Source: Granulicella sp. S190 (lineage in GTDB: Bacteria > Acidobacteriota > Terriglobia > Terriglobales > Acidobacteriaceae). Taken from it: DNA of 64,000 nt. Where the stretch lies: positions 370,877-434,876 of the forward strand of contig NZ_LMUD01000002.1 of the NCBI RefSeq assembly GCF_009766095.1. Reading direction: 5' to 3'. The translations under genes were made by a program, and so were the position numbers. This document shows, one piece after another, positions 42,117-50,230 of this stretch (positions are counted from its first letter, which is position 1; the number at the start of each line of letters is the position of its first letter). The notes under the pieces were generated by a model. That model had not been told where the DNA came from. It worked only from the letters and a program-made list of their open reading frames with translations, and did not search any database.

Positions 42117-43361
42117 ATGGGAACCTCGTATCAGAAGGGGTGGGTCAGGCTACGCGGAAAGAAGTGGTACGGATACTTCCGACGCATGGAGATCGATCCA
42201 TCTACTAGTGAACCCAAACCGGCTGTCGCTCAAGTGATCCTCGGATTCAAGAGTGAGATGTCGAAATCGCAGGCCAGGGAAAAGCTGGAGGGCGAGATCG
42301 CCAAGCTGGGTAAACAGCCACTCAACGGTGACAAGTCCATGGTCAATGGAGCTGTTACCTTCGGATGGTTCGTACTGCACCGCTACTTGCCGCTGAAAGA
42401 GGCGGACTGGCGCGATGAAACTGCCAAAGTAAAGAAGCACCTCATCCAGGCTGATCTCGTTGACGAGTTCGGGGATGTGAGGCTGGAAAACTTCGACAAG
42501 TTCACGCTTCAGACTCACCTCAACAAGCTAGCCAAGACGCGGTCGAGAGACAGAGTCTTGCAGATTCGGGCATACATCAAGGCGATCTTCGCTGAGGCGG
42601 TCGATCAGGATTTTCTTCCGAAAGATCCTGCGCGCACGCTAAAGACTCCCGCGAACCTGCGGGAGACGGACAAGACGGTGCTGAGTTGGGAACAACTCGC
42701 AGCGGCCTTGGCCAGGCTCGGCCTGCGTGACCGGATTCTGCTCAAGCTCGATATGACGAATGCGCTTCGACCGAGCGAGCTGTTCGCGTTCCGGTGGAAG
42801 TGCCATCGCGTGGAAGCGGTCTCGCTCACCATTGTGGAGACCATCTACAAGGGGAAGATTCGGTCCTACGGAAAGACAAAAGGAAGTCTGACCGAGGTGC
42901 CGATTGCGAAGGACCTCTCCGACGATCTCACTGCCTGGCGGCAGACCAGTCAGGAGCAGTACGACAGCAAAAAGAAGAAGCATGGGCCGCCGCCATCGGA
43001 TGAGGAAGCGTTTCTATTTCCGAACCGGGACGGCTCCTTCATGGACCCGAGCAACTATCGCAAGCGGGTCCTGCACAAGCTGGCAACGGAGCTCGGTCTG
43101 CCGAAGCTCACGTTCCAGGTCATTCGGCGCACGATCGCGACGCTGGCCCAGAGGAAGGGGACAGTGAAGGACGTGCAAGGGATGATGCGGCACTCGCGCG
43201 TGGCGACGACCACTGACGTCTACATGCAGGAGTTGCCGGAGGGTGTGCGCGCTACCGTGGATTCCATTCACCTGGAGTTGCAGGGCACGATGAAGAAGCT
43301 GGCAGCGAAGGGCAAACAGCGGGCACCAGTCGTCGCTGCAAATGCGGCGATGGTGAATTGA
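42117..43361 (+). CDS. Tyrosine site-specific recombinase (integrase)
   Basis: This 414-residue phage-type integrase has an N-terminal arm-binding part (GWVRLRGKKWYGYFRR), a core-binding helix domain (about 80-180) and the catalytic domain from about 195. Catalytic residues by count: R218 (ALRPSELFAFRW), R337 (FQVIRRTIATLA), H359 (MMRHSRVATTTD) and Y369 (DVYMQE). The first box II histidine is replaced by Gln (FQVIRRT rather than FHDLRRT), a tolerated variation in some members. The gene ends 152 bp from the 3' end of tRNA-Ala, the usual attachment site of such elements. Confidence 0.92.
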   Translation: MGTSYQKGWVRLRGKKWYGYFRRMEIDPSTSEPKPAVAQVILGFKSEMSKSQAREKLEGEIAKLGKQPLNGDKSMVNGAVTFGWFVLHRYLPLKEADWRDETAKVKKHLIQADLVDEFGDVRLENFDKFTLQTHLNKLAKTRSRDRVLQIRAYIKAIFAEAVDQDFLPKDPARTLKTPANLRETDKTVLSWEQLAAALARLGLRDRILLKLDMTNALRPSELFAFRWKCHRVEAVSLTIVETIYKGKIRSYGKTKGSLTEVPIAKDLSDDLTAWRQTSQEQYDSKKKKHGPPPSDEEAFLFPNRDGSFMDPSNYRKRVLHKLATELGLPKLTFQVIRRTIATLAQRKGTVKDVQGMMRHSRVATTTDVYMQELPEGVRATVDSIHLELQGTMKKLAAKGKQRAPVVAANAAMVN

Positions 43362-43513
43362 GAGCAAGATTCAGAGGGAAAGTCAGCCGAAGCGTGGCGC
43401 TTCAGAGAGGAGAAGGAGACGACTGACATGGCTTGGCTGCACGGCAGCTTGAAATTTGCTGCCAATTTGCTGCCAAACGTTTGGAGGGGGTTCCGCTAAG
43501 TTGTTGAGATATT

Positions 43514-43589
43514 TGGTGGACCTGATCGGGATCGAACCGATGACCTCTTCCATGCCATGGAAGCGCGCTCCCAGCTGCGCCACAGGCCC
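43514..43589 (-). tRNA. tRNA-Ala (GGC anticodon)
   Basis: On the - strand the 76 bases start GGGCCTGTGGCGCAGCTGGG and end with an encoded CCA. The acceptor stem GGGCCTG pairs with CAGGTCC, the anticodon arm CTTCC-ATGGCAT-GGAAG shows anticodon GGC, and the T arm holds GGTTCGATCC. The 3' end faces the integrase gene, so it is the probable attB of the island to its left. Confidence 0.95.
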
Positions 43590-43648
43590 ACTCTCAGGAA
43601 GGACTCTACCTATTCTGGCTGAGAGCTCGATATTAGTCAACGTCGGCG

Positions 43649-43678
43649 GGAACTTATCACCCCTCCTGTGGTGTCTAA
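43649..43678 (+). promoter_or_regulatory. ECF-type sigma promoter upstream of the sigma factor gene
   Basis: GGAACTT (43649-43655) and GTCTAA (43673-43678) are separated by 17 bp, the pattern of RpoE-like ECF promoters. It lies 107 bp before the sigma factor start, which suggests the sigma factor activates its own gene. Confidence 0.65.
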
Positions 43679-43784
43679 AGCTAATAGAGTGAGCGAGCAC
43701 TCTGCCTCCGGAGGCGCAGTTTCTAACACCCTTGAGGGAGTCGCGCCCCCTAGAGTTGCGTAGCGATTCATCAAGTCGTAATGT

Positions 43785-44501
43785 ATGAGGACACCCGATA
43801 TGCAGGCGGGCACGATAGTGGGCAATCTAGCCAGCGCGATAGGCATCACCACCGAAGACGTTGCTCTCGTCGCTGACCTCAAGGCCGGCTCCGAAGAGGC
43901 GTTCTCTGTACTCATCGCGCAGTATCACCAGCCTCTCTACTCTCTCATCGCCCGCAGCCTCAACGACCCCGCCGATGCCGCCGACATCACGCAGGAGGTC
44001 TTCATCAAGGTCTTCCGCAGCATTCGCGGCTTCCATGGCGAATCCACCCTGCGCACCTGGCTCTACCGCATTGCCCTCCACGAGGCCTCTAACCAGAGGC
44101 GTTGGTGGTCACGCCACAAAAAGCAGGAGATCACCATCGACTCCTCCTTTGAGTCCGATCCCGACGCCGAGAACGCCCAACTCAGCCTCGCGGCTACGCT
44201 CGCCGACCGCTCCGGTTCTCCCTTCGATCATGCTGCTCAGTCCGAGATCCGCGAGCGCGTCGAAGCCGCACTCCGACAGGTTCCCGAAGTATTCCGTACC
44301 GTCGTCGTCCTGCGCGAGATCGAAGGCTTTGCCTATGAAGAGATCGCCGAAATCCTAGATGTGAACCTCGGCACCGTGAAGTCGAGACTCACCCGAGGAC
44401 GCTCTGCCCTGCGCGCCATTCTGAGTGCGGACGGCGTCCTTGCGGAAAACTCTGCGTCCTCCTCTACCTCTCAGACATCAAAATTGGCGGTGGCCCTATG
44501 A
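43785..44501 (+). CDS. ECF RNA polymerase sigma factor, RpoE-like
   Basis: This 238-residue sigma-70 family ECF factor has region 2 at about residues 40-110 (FSVLIAQYHQPLYSLIAR, DAADITQEVFIKVFRSI, STLRTWLYRIALHEASNQ) and region 4 at about 155-210 (VLREIEGFAYEEIAEILDVNLGTVKSRL cited by its parts LREIEGFAYEEIAEIL and GTVKSRLTRGR). The following gene, overlapping by 4 bp (ATGA), encodes a zinc-finger anti-sigma factor. Self-activation is suggested by the ECF promoter upstream. Confidence 0.92.
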   Translation: MRTPDMQAGTIVGNLASAIGITTEDVALVADLKAGSEEAFSVLIAQYHQPLYSLIARSLNDPADAADITQEVFIKVFRSIRGFHGESTLRTWLYRIALHEASNQRRWWSRHKKQEITIDSSFESDPDAENAQLSLAATLADRSGSPFDHAAQSEIRERVEAALRQVPEVFRTVVVLREIEGFAYEEIAEILDVNLGTVKSRLTRGRSALRAILSADGVLAENSASSSTSQTSKLAVAL

Positions 44502-45172
44502 ACTGTCTGAAGTGCAGATCCTCTTTCTCCGCGTACCTTGATGGCGACGTCAGCGGCCAGCAGATGCAGAAGATCGCTCTGCACATGGAGACCTGCACCG
44601 ACTGCAAGCAAGAGTTCGCTGCATGGCGCGCCACCCAGCAGGTGCTCTCTTCCATCGGCACCGCAAAAGCTCCGGCCGACCTTGGCCTCCGCCTCCGCCT
44701 CGCCATCTCGCACGAGCACTCCAAACGTAAATCCAGCTGGCTCGACACCATCAGCCTCAAGTGGGATAACGCAGTTCGTCCGCTTCTGCTGCAGGTATCG
44801 GCAGGGTTTGCCGGCGCTGTGGTGCTCGTCGGAGGAATCGCACTCTTGCTGGGACTCGTCGCCGCACCCGAGCCTGTCCTTGCAAACGATGAGCCTCTCG
44901 GCGCGATGACCTCTCCCCACTTTCTGTACTCCTCGGTCAACCCTCACGCCATCGTCACGGATCGCGACAGCGTCATCGTCGTTGAGGCCTCGGTGAACTC
45001 CGAAGGCAAGGTCTATGACTACCGCATCGTCTCCGGGCCGGAGAGCCCGGCGGTCGAGAGCCAAGTGGTAGATCAGCTTTTGACCAGCGTCTTTGAGCCG
45101 GCCAGCGTCTTCGGCGCCCCAGTGCGCGGCAGAGTCGTGCTGACATTCTCAGGAATCTCGGTCAACGGCTAA
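44498..45172 (+). CDS. Membrane anti-sigma factor with zinc finger and TonB-C-like periplasmic domain
   Basis: The 224-residue product starts with MNCLKCRSSFSAYLDGDVS and has the ZAS/zf-HC2 motif HMETCTDC (His28-Cys32-Cys35 by count), which binds sigma factor. One membrane helix follows at about residues 95-127. The periplasmic part ends with VVEASVNSEGKVYDYRIV, SGPESPAV and VRGRVVLTFSG, closely resembling the C-terminal domain of TonB-family proteins. Such a sensor domain could connect envelope state to release of the sigma factor. It overlaps the sigma gene by 4 bp. Confidence 0.85.
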   Translation: MNCLKCRSSFSAYLDGDVSGQQMQKIALHMETCTDCKQEFAAWRATQQVLSSIGTAKAPADLGLRLRLAISHEHSKRKSSWLDTISLKWDNAVRPLLLQVSAGFAGAVVLVGGIALLLGLVAAPEPVLANDEPLGAMTSPHFLYSSVNPHAIVTDRDSVIVVEASVNSEGKVYDYRIVSGPESPAVESQVVDQLLTSVFEPASVFGAPVRGRVVLTFSGISVNG

Positions 45173-45200
45173 GCGCCGGCCGGATCTCCTCACGAAGCCA

Positions 45201-45557
45201 ATGCAGACTGTCAACGATCTCCTGATCGCCGCCTACAAACACTTCAACGCCCGTGACATCGACTCTGTCCTGAAGCTCATGCATCGCAACGTCGACTGGC
45301 CCAACGGGATGGAACACTGTCGTGCGCGCGGTCACGCAGAGGTCCGCGACTACTGGACTCGTCAATGGGGTATTCTCGATCCTCACGTCGAACCCATCGA
45401 CTTCACCGCCGAGCCCGACGGACGTACCACCGTTCATGTCCACCAGGTAGTTCGCGAGCTCAACGGCAAAGTCCTCGTCGATCAGATGGTGCAACACGTC
45501 TACCTCGTAGAGGACGGCCTCATTCGCAACATGGAGATCCGCAACAGCGAGTCCTAA
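45201..45557 (+). CDS. SnoaL/NTF2-like protein
   Basis: This 118-residue protein of cone-shaped alpha+beta fold reads DLLIAAYKHFNARDIDSVLKLM at the start and YWTRQWGILDPHVEP in the middle, then HVYLVEDGLIRNMEIRN at the end. Family members include ketosteroid isomerase-like enzymes and binding proteins; no specific function can be given. It starts 28 bp after the anti-sigma gene and overlaps the convergent P-loop gene by 4 bp. Confidence 0.78.
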   Translation: MQTVNDLLIAAYKHFNARDIDSVLKLMHRNVDWPNGMEHCRARGHAEVRDYWTRQWGILDPHVEPIDFTAEPDGRTTVHVHQVVRELNGKVLVDQMVQHVYLVEDGLIRNMEIRNSES

Positions 45558-46147
45558 GCCTGGTCACAACTCCCGTGTATTGAGTCGTCAAGGTAACGGA
45601 CGATTCGCCGAACGCTCTCTGTCAGAGTGATAGCTCCGGTATCTAGGATCTCGTATCCGCCCTGGAGTGCTTCTTCATGCAGAAACCGGCTCCATCCCAT
45701 CATGCTCTCGTTTGCTAACTCTGGCTGTTGCCGATCATTCGTGATCCTGTCGATACGTGTTTCGTCGTCGCACTCCACCAGGATCACGCGAGCGTCGGAG
45801 ATATTGCACTTAGCAAGCCCTTGCTGAACGAATGCGATTCGCATCTGACCCTCGAACAGGACACGGCCACCGCCTTTAACGATGGGAGCTATCCGCTCAA
45901 ACCAACGCAAGGTCATGGCGCGTTGCCACGCTCCACCCGGTTGGTGGCCAGGTCCGAATTGTTCCATGACCTCTGCCGATGGAATGCCGATGCTGTCAAA
46001 ATGAAAGATCGTAAACTCAGGATGCTTCGCTTTGATAACGGAAGCGATGGTTGTCTTCCCTCCGCCGGATGCTCCAGTCAGCACGACAAATGATCCATCC
46101 ATAACCAAAGATGCTCCAGTCTTTTCCGCATGATATACGCTGTTCAT
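45554..46147 (-). CDS. P-loop nucleoside kinase/ATPase-like protein
   Basis: The 197-residue product from the ATG at 46147 has Walker A GASGGGKTT near residue 24 and HFDSIGIPSAEVMEQFG, then GRVLFEGQMRIAFV and RVILVECDDETRIDRI, the layout of small P-loop kinases. Helices with WSRFLHEEAL close it. It resembles adenylylsulfate- or shikimate-kinase-like proteins of unknown specificity. It is divergent from the next gene. Confidence 0.7.
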   Translation of the reverse strand: MNSVYHAEKTGASLVMDGSFVVLTGASGGGKTTIASVIKAKHPEFTIFHFDSIGIPSAEVMEQFGPGHQPGGAWQRAMTLRWFERIAPIVKGGGRVLFEGQMRIAFVQQGLAKCNISDARVILVECDDETRIDRITNDRQQPELANESMMGWSRFLHEEALQGGYEILDTGAITLTESVRRIVRYLDDSIHGSCDQA

Positions 46148-46300
46148 CACCCGGAACCGCAATGCAATCAGCCCCTAGAGCAGCTTTTGTGGCTGGTATT
46201 AAGCGCCGCCGAATCAAACGGTCAGCTAACGAGACTTCGAGCAGGTTGCCACCCCTCCCCCCGCTCCCATAAACTTCACGGGAGCGTCGAATCTATTATC

Positions 46301-48109
46301 GTGTCCCTTCCAGCAAAATCGTCTGTTCATCGTCAGCCAGTGTTCTCTCTCCTGTGCCTCGCGTCCTCTCTTCTCCTCAGCCCACTTGCCGTCATGGCGC
46401 AGTCCAGTTCGTCGAGCAGTAGCAGCTCCGACGCGGCACACGACGCGACCGTCACGAAAGAAGCGCCCGCCAAGTCCGCGCCTCGCATCGCCCAACCTGA
46501 AGCTGGCGGATCTGCCATCACCCTCGAAACCAGTGAGCCTCTCTTTGATCTGGCCGTCGCGTTGAACGTCTGTGGCTACGACACAGACCTGTCCAACTCC
46601 GCCCCGGTGCGCCGTCAGATCCGGGATGAGATCAACACGGAGGTTGCCGCCTCTGAGCCCGCTCGCACCAGCCGGGACGCTCTCTGCGGCTACGTCCGCG
46701 AGCACACCCTCAACGATGCCAGCCTCAATCTCGCGCAGTACATCTCGCTGGCTCTCTACCTCTCGCCGCCGCCCAGCCTCACCCCTACCGTCGATGAAAC
46801 CGAGCTCCCCCCGGACTCCACCCAGGTCGTCAACATCCTCCCTCTGCTCCGAACGTTCGCCGACGATGTCCATCTCCACGCTATCTGGGTCGAACATCGG
46901 CCGGACTATGAAGACCTCCTCAAGCGCGTCCACGATCCCCTCACGCGACTCATTCTCAACACCAACATCTATCTCCATCTGCCGGTCAGCAGCTACGACG
47001 GTCGTCGCTTCCTCGTCCTGCTGGAGCCGATGCTCGCTCCCTCCACCACCAACGCCCGCATCTACTCCAACGACTACATCGTCGCCACCTCGCCCGCAGC
47101 CGAGCCTCTCGGCGCAGTCCACATGGACGACATTCGCCACATCTATCTCCACTACGAGATCGAGCCGCTGGTCTACTCCCGCGCCTCGGCCATGGAGCGC
47201 CTCCAGCCTCTGCTCAAAGGCGTTCAGGATGCGCCTCTCGAATACACCTACAAGACCGAGATCGTGCCCCTCATCACCGAGTGCATGATCAAGGCCGTCG
47301 AAGCCAGAACCATGGATGTAGGTCTCGCGAAGCCCGTCAAGCCTACTGCCGTGAAGGAGCGTGTCGAGATCGAGCAGTACAACGCTGCCATAACCTCCTA
47401 CGATCATGAGGCCGAAGCCATCCGCCGCAAGGCAGTCGATCTCTCCATGCGTCAGGGCTGGGTACTCACCGAATACTTCTACAACCAGTTCGGTCAGATG
47501 GAGCATGAGTCCGTCAGCCTCAAGGAGTACATGGGCGAGATGGTCTACGGCATGGATGTCGAGCGCGAACGTCATCACGCCCAGCAGATCGCCTTTCTTC
47601 CCGCAGGCAGCCGCGATGTTCTGCGTCGCGCCCCGCAGCAGCTCACCGGCCTGCAACTCGCCGAGGAGAAAATCTTCAAAGGCGATCTCGCCGGAGCCTC
47701 AGACATCGCCAACAAGGTTCTCGCCGATCCTAAAGGCGATCACGCCCAGGCCCACTACGTCCTCGCCCGCGTCAACCTCATGCAGCGCCAGCCGGGAGAG
47801 GCCTTCGCCGACTTCCAGGAGGTTCTCGACTCCTCAAAGGATCCCCGCACCCTCGCCTGGTCGCACATCTACCTCGGCCGCCTCTACGACGTAAAGGACG
47901 ATCGTAAGAAAGCCGTAGCCGAGTACCAGGCCGCGCTCACCGTCCGCGACGCCCAGCCCGACACCAAAGCCGCCGCAGAAAATGGAATCAAACAGCCCTT
48001 CGTCGCTCCAAAGGTCGCGCACCAGGCACAGGACGACGATGACGACGCTCCGCTCGACCCCAGCGGCAAAGCTGAAAAGGAAGCCTACCGCCCCCCGCCC
48101 CCACACTAG
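46301..48109 (+). CDS. Exported TPR-repeat protein of unknown function
   Basis: From a GTG at 46301 the product has 602 residues with a signal peptide (about 1-33, ending LAVMAQ) and a Ser-rich linker. The central ~400 residues carry no family I recognise. The C-terminal third shows TPR-like helices: GDLAGASDIANKVLADP, AHYVLARVNLMQRQPGEAF, and AWSHIYLGRLYDVKDDRKKAVAEYQAAL (cited by SHIYLGRLYDVKDDRKK). The end is acidic and Pro-rich. An upstream frame to 46130 exists but lacks a signal sequence at its start. It is an envelope protein, possibly an assembly factor. Confidence 0.7.
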   Translation: MSLPAKSSVHRQPVFSLLCLASSLLLSPLAVMAQSSSSSSSSSDAAHDATVTKEAPAKSAPRIAQPEAGGSAITLETSEPLFDLAVALNVCGYDTDLSNSAPVRRQIRDEINTEVAASEPARTSRDALCGYVREHTLNDASLNLAQYISLALYLSPPPSLTPTVDETELPPDSTQVVNILPLLRTFADDVHLHAIWVEHRPDYEDLLKRVHDPLTRLILNTNIYLHLPVSSYDGRRFLVLLEPMLAPSTTNARIYSNDYIVATSPAAEPLGAVHMDDIRHIYLHYEIEPLVYSRASAMERLQPLLKGVQDAPLEYTYKTEIVPLITECMIKAVEARTMDVGLAKPVKPTAVKERVEIEQYNAAITSYDHEAEAIRRKAVDLSMRQGWVLTEYFYNQFGQMEHESVSLKEYMGEMVYGMDVERERHHAQQIAFLPAGSRDVLRRAPQQLTGLQLAEEKIFKGDLAGASDIANKVLADPKGDHAQAHYVLARVNLMQRQPGEAFADFQEVLDSSKDPRTLAWSHIYLGRLYDVKDDRKKAVAEYQAALTVRDAQPDTKAAAENGIKQPFVAPKVAHQAQDDDDDAPLDPSGKAEKEAYRPPPPH

Positions 48110-48249
48110 CTGCGGCGGGTGAGGCAGGCTGCCAGAGCTAAATCCACCAGAGCCGTTCGATACCAAGTGGATTCATCTCGCGCAAACGAACCAAAACAGC
48201 TCCAGCGCTCAGCCGCCTCTGTCCGGTAAAGTAGAGCCGAGGGGAGTCC

Positions 48250-49080
48250 ATGACGACGCGTTACAGGAAGACCGGACGATCACACTCGAACGACGCCCCC
48301 CCGGCCCTGTTCGATCACGTCTTCCAGCGTCCCAACCTCCTCACCTGGGCTCTCACCCACCGCTCGCTCGCCTACGAAACCAACCCCGAAACCCTCCCCG
48401 ACCCCACCGCAGACAACGAGCAGCTCGAGTTCGTCGGCGATGCCGTCCTTGGCCTCGCCGTCGCCGAATCCCTCTTCCGCCGCTTCCCCTCCTCGCGCGA
48501 AGGGGAACTCACGCGCCTCCGTGCCTCCCTCGTCAGCCGCCGCCACCTCGGCGAAGTCGGTGCCCGCATCGATCTCGGCTCGCTCCTCCGCCTCGGCCGC
48601 GGCGAAGAGCAGAGTGGCGGCCGCAAAAAGCCCGCCCTCCTGGCCAACGCCCTCGAAGCCGTCATCGCCGCTCTCTATCTCGACGGTGGCCTCCCTGCCG
48701 CTCGCGCCTTCATCGAAAAGCACATCATCGAACCCGCGCTTCCTGACCTCCATCTCGCCCTCGGTGGCAGCAAGACCTTCAGCGGAGCCATCGGCGATCA
48801 TAAATCCGCCCTGCAGGAGCACCTTCAGGCCACAGGCGCCGGCCAGCCTCACTACGTCCTCACTGACCAGAGCGGCCCCGATCATCAGAAGCGCTTCCGC
48901 GTCGAAGTTCGCATCGACGACAAATCCGGCGGCTCCCGCGCCCTCGCCGAATCCGAAGGCTCCACCAAGAAGCAGGCCCAGCAAGCTGCCGCCCGCCTCG
49001 CCTTCGAGCGCCTTTTAGAAGAAGGCCGCCTAGTTGCTGAATCCGCCGCGCTCGACGTAACCCCGGAGGTGGTTGAATGA
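48250..49080 (+). CDS. rnc: Ribonuclease III
   Basis: RNase III cuts double-stranded RNA in rRNA and mRNA processing. This product has 276 residues. The catalytic signature NEQLEFVGDAVLGLAVAE (about residues 56-73) is intact and ALLANALEAVIAALYLDGG follows. The dsRNA-binding domain occupies about residues 180-262 (DHKSALQEHLQATG, KKQAQQAAARLAFE). It overlaps lepB by 4 bp (ATGA), so the two are translationally coupled. Codon usage is strongly C-ending. Confidence 0.95.
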   Translation: MTTRYRKTGRSHSNDAPPALFDHVFQRPNLLTWALTHRSLAYETNPETLPDPTADNEQLEFVGDAVLGLAVAESLFRRFPSSREGELTRLRASLVSRRHLGEVGARIDLGSLLRLGRGEEQSGGRKKPALLANALEAVIAALYLDGGLPAARAFIEKHIIEPALPDLHLALGGSKTFSGAIGDHKSALQEHLQATGAGQPHYVLTDQSGPDHQKRFRVEVRIDDKSGGSRALAESEGSTKKQAQQAAARLAFERLLEEGRLVAESAALDVTPEVVE

Positions 49081-49934
49081 CCCAACCCGCCGCCGTCAGC
49101 AACCCCGACATCCAAACCGCGACCTCCGAAGCTCAACAATCCCGCCCCCGAGCCTTGAACCCCGTCCCAACACAGCGCAGTCAACACCCCCATCACGACC
49201 ATCCCAGCGTATTCACCGCTCTCCAGTCCCTTCTCTACCTCATCGTCATCGCCATCTTCATCATCACCTTCTGCGTCCAACCCTTCCGCATTCCGTCAGA
49301 ATCCATGGAATCCACCCTCCTGGTAGGCGACTTCCTCCTCGTCGACAAGCAGGCCGCAGCCCCCGACGGCGCAGGCACCCTCCTCCCCGCTGCCGCCGTA
49401 CACCGCGGCGACGTCATCGTCTTCCACGACCCCGTCGACGCCTCCCTCCACCTCGTCAAGCGCGTCATCGGCCTCCCCGGAGACCACCTCCGTCTCCGCG
49501 AAGGCCGTGTCTACATCAGCGGTCGTGCCCTCACCGAGCCCTACGCCGTCTACCGCGCCAGCCCGCCCGACAACTTCCGCGACAACTTCCCCCGCCTCCA
49601 GTCCGCCGACCCCGAGATAGACTCCCACTGGTGGATCCGCATGCGCTCCCTCATCGAAAACAACGAGCTCATCATCCCCACCGGCAACTACTTCGTCCTC
49701 GGCGACAATCGCAACGACAGCGAAGACAGCCGCTATTGGGGCTTCGTTCCCCGCGAAGCCATCGTCGGCAAACCCCTCGTCATCTACTTCTCCCTCCAGC
49801 CCCACGAAGCCGACCAGGGCGGCAGCTTCACCCAATCCGCCGAAGCCGCCAACCCCAGCCGCCCGCGCAACGGCAAGCTCGACTCCCTCGTCGACTTCGC
49901 CCGCTGGGGCCGAACCTTCCAAATCGTCCGCTAG
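49077..49934 (+). CDS. lepB: Signal peptidase I
   Basis: LepB removes signal peptides from exported proteins at the inner membrane. This 285-residue copy has one N-terminal helix (about residues 44-64), the catalytic Ser in SESMESTLLVGD, the Lys in LVKRVIGLPGD and NYFVLGDNRNDSEDSRYWGFV near the end. A second paralogue lies at 55294-56094. The last 70 bp of the gene are duplicated 1.6 kb downstream at 51488-51557. Confidence 0.95.
   Translation: MTQPAAVSNPDIQTATSEAQQSRPRALNPVPTQRSQHPHHDHPSVFTALQSLLYLIVIAIFIITFCVQPFRIPSESMESTLLVGDFLLVDKQAAAPDGAGTLLPAAAVHRGDVIVFHDPVDASLHLVKRVIGLPGDHLRLREGRVYISGRALTEPYAVYRASPPDNFRDNFPRLQSADPEIDSHWWIRMRSLIENNELIIPTGNYFVLGDNRNDSEDSRYWGFVPREAIVGKPLVIYFSLQPHEADQGGSFTQSAEAANPSRPRNGKLDSLVDFARWGRTFQIVR
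49865..49934 (+). repeat. lepB 3'-end direct repeat, copy 1
   Basis: The coding end of lepB, including GKLDSLVDFARWGRTFQIVR and the stop. It is matched at 51488-51557 with roughly nine in ten bases identical. Confidence 0.85.
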
Positions 49935-50021
49935 CTCGTATCCAAATCGAACTGGCATTTCGAGCGCATCGAGCCATCATATTAAGCGTCATCCTGCCCA
50001 ATTGGTCGCTGGCGAAAACTG

Positions 50022-50050
50022 TTGCGGAGCCCTATAAGTGTTGATATAAT
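50022..50050 (+). promoter_or_regulatory. Strong sigma-70-type promoter
   Basis: TTGCGG (50022-50027), 17-bp spacer, TATAAT (50045-50050). The predicted start of transcription is near 50057, giving a leader of about 175 bases before the next gene. Confidence 0.7.
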
Positions 50051-50067
50051 TGGACATAAGCTCAAGA

Positions 50068-50199
50068 CGGTGACCCTCCCTGACCCTGCAAGGGGTCATG
50101 ATCCCGTGTGGGAAGCTCACCCTAAGAAATAAAGTGAGCTGGGGGGATAACACCTCCTCGCGACGGGCAGTTCTGCCTCCGCTGGGGAGAGAATCACCG
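50068..50199 (+). promoter_or_regulatory. Long structured RNA leader (or small RNA)
   Basis: The closing strands CGGTGA and CTCCC near the 5' end pair with GGGAG and TCACCG near the 3' end. Inside are at least four local hairpins: TGACCC/GGGTCA, TCCC-GTGT-GGGA, AGCTCAC/GTGAGCT and GGCA-GTTC-TGCC. The element could be a cis-acting leader of the following gene or a stand-alone RNA with readthrough. Confidence 0.5.
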
Positions 50200-50230
50200 A
50201 TCTCACAGCTTTCCAGGAGCAATACACATC

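Noticed and set aside
43441-43490. Tandem TTTGCTGCCAA repeat near the integrase as att site
   Set aside because: An 11-bp tandem pair that does not match the tRNA 3' end; no second copy seen at the other end of the region.
46226-47656. 476-codon - strand frame opposite the TPR protein
   Set aside because: Composition is that of an antisense shadow; the + strand has a signal peptide and TPR helices.
49073-50044. 323-codon + frame over lepB
   Set aside because: Pro/Arg/His-rich out-of-frame shadow of lepB, whose catalytic motifs are intact in the other frame.
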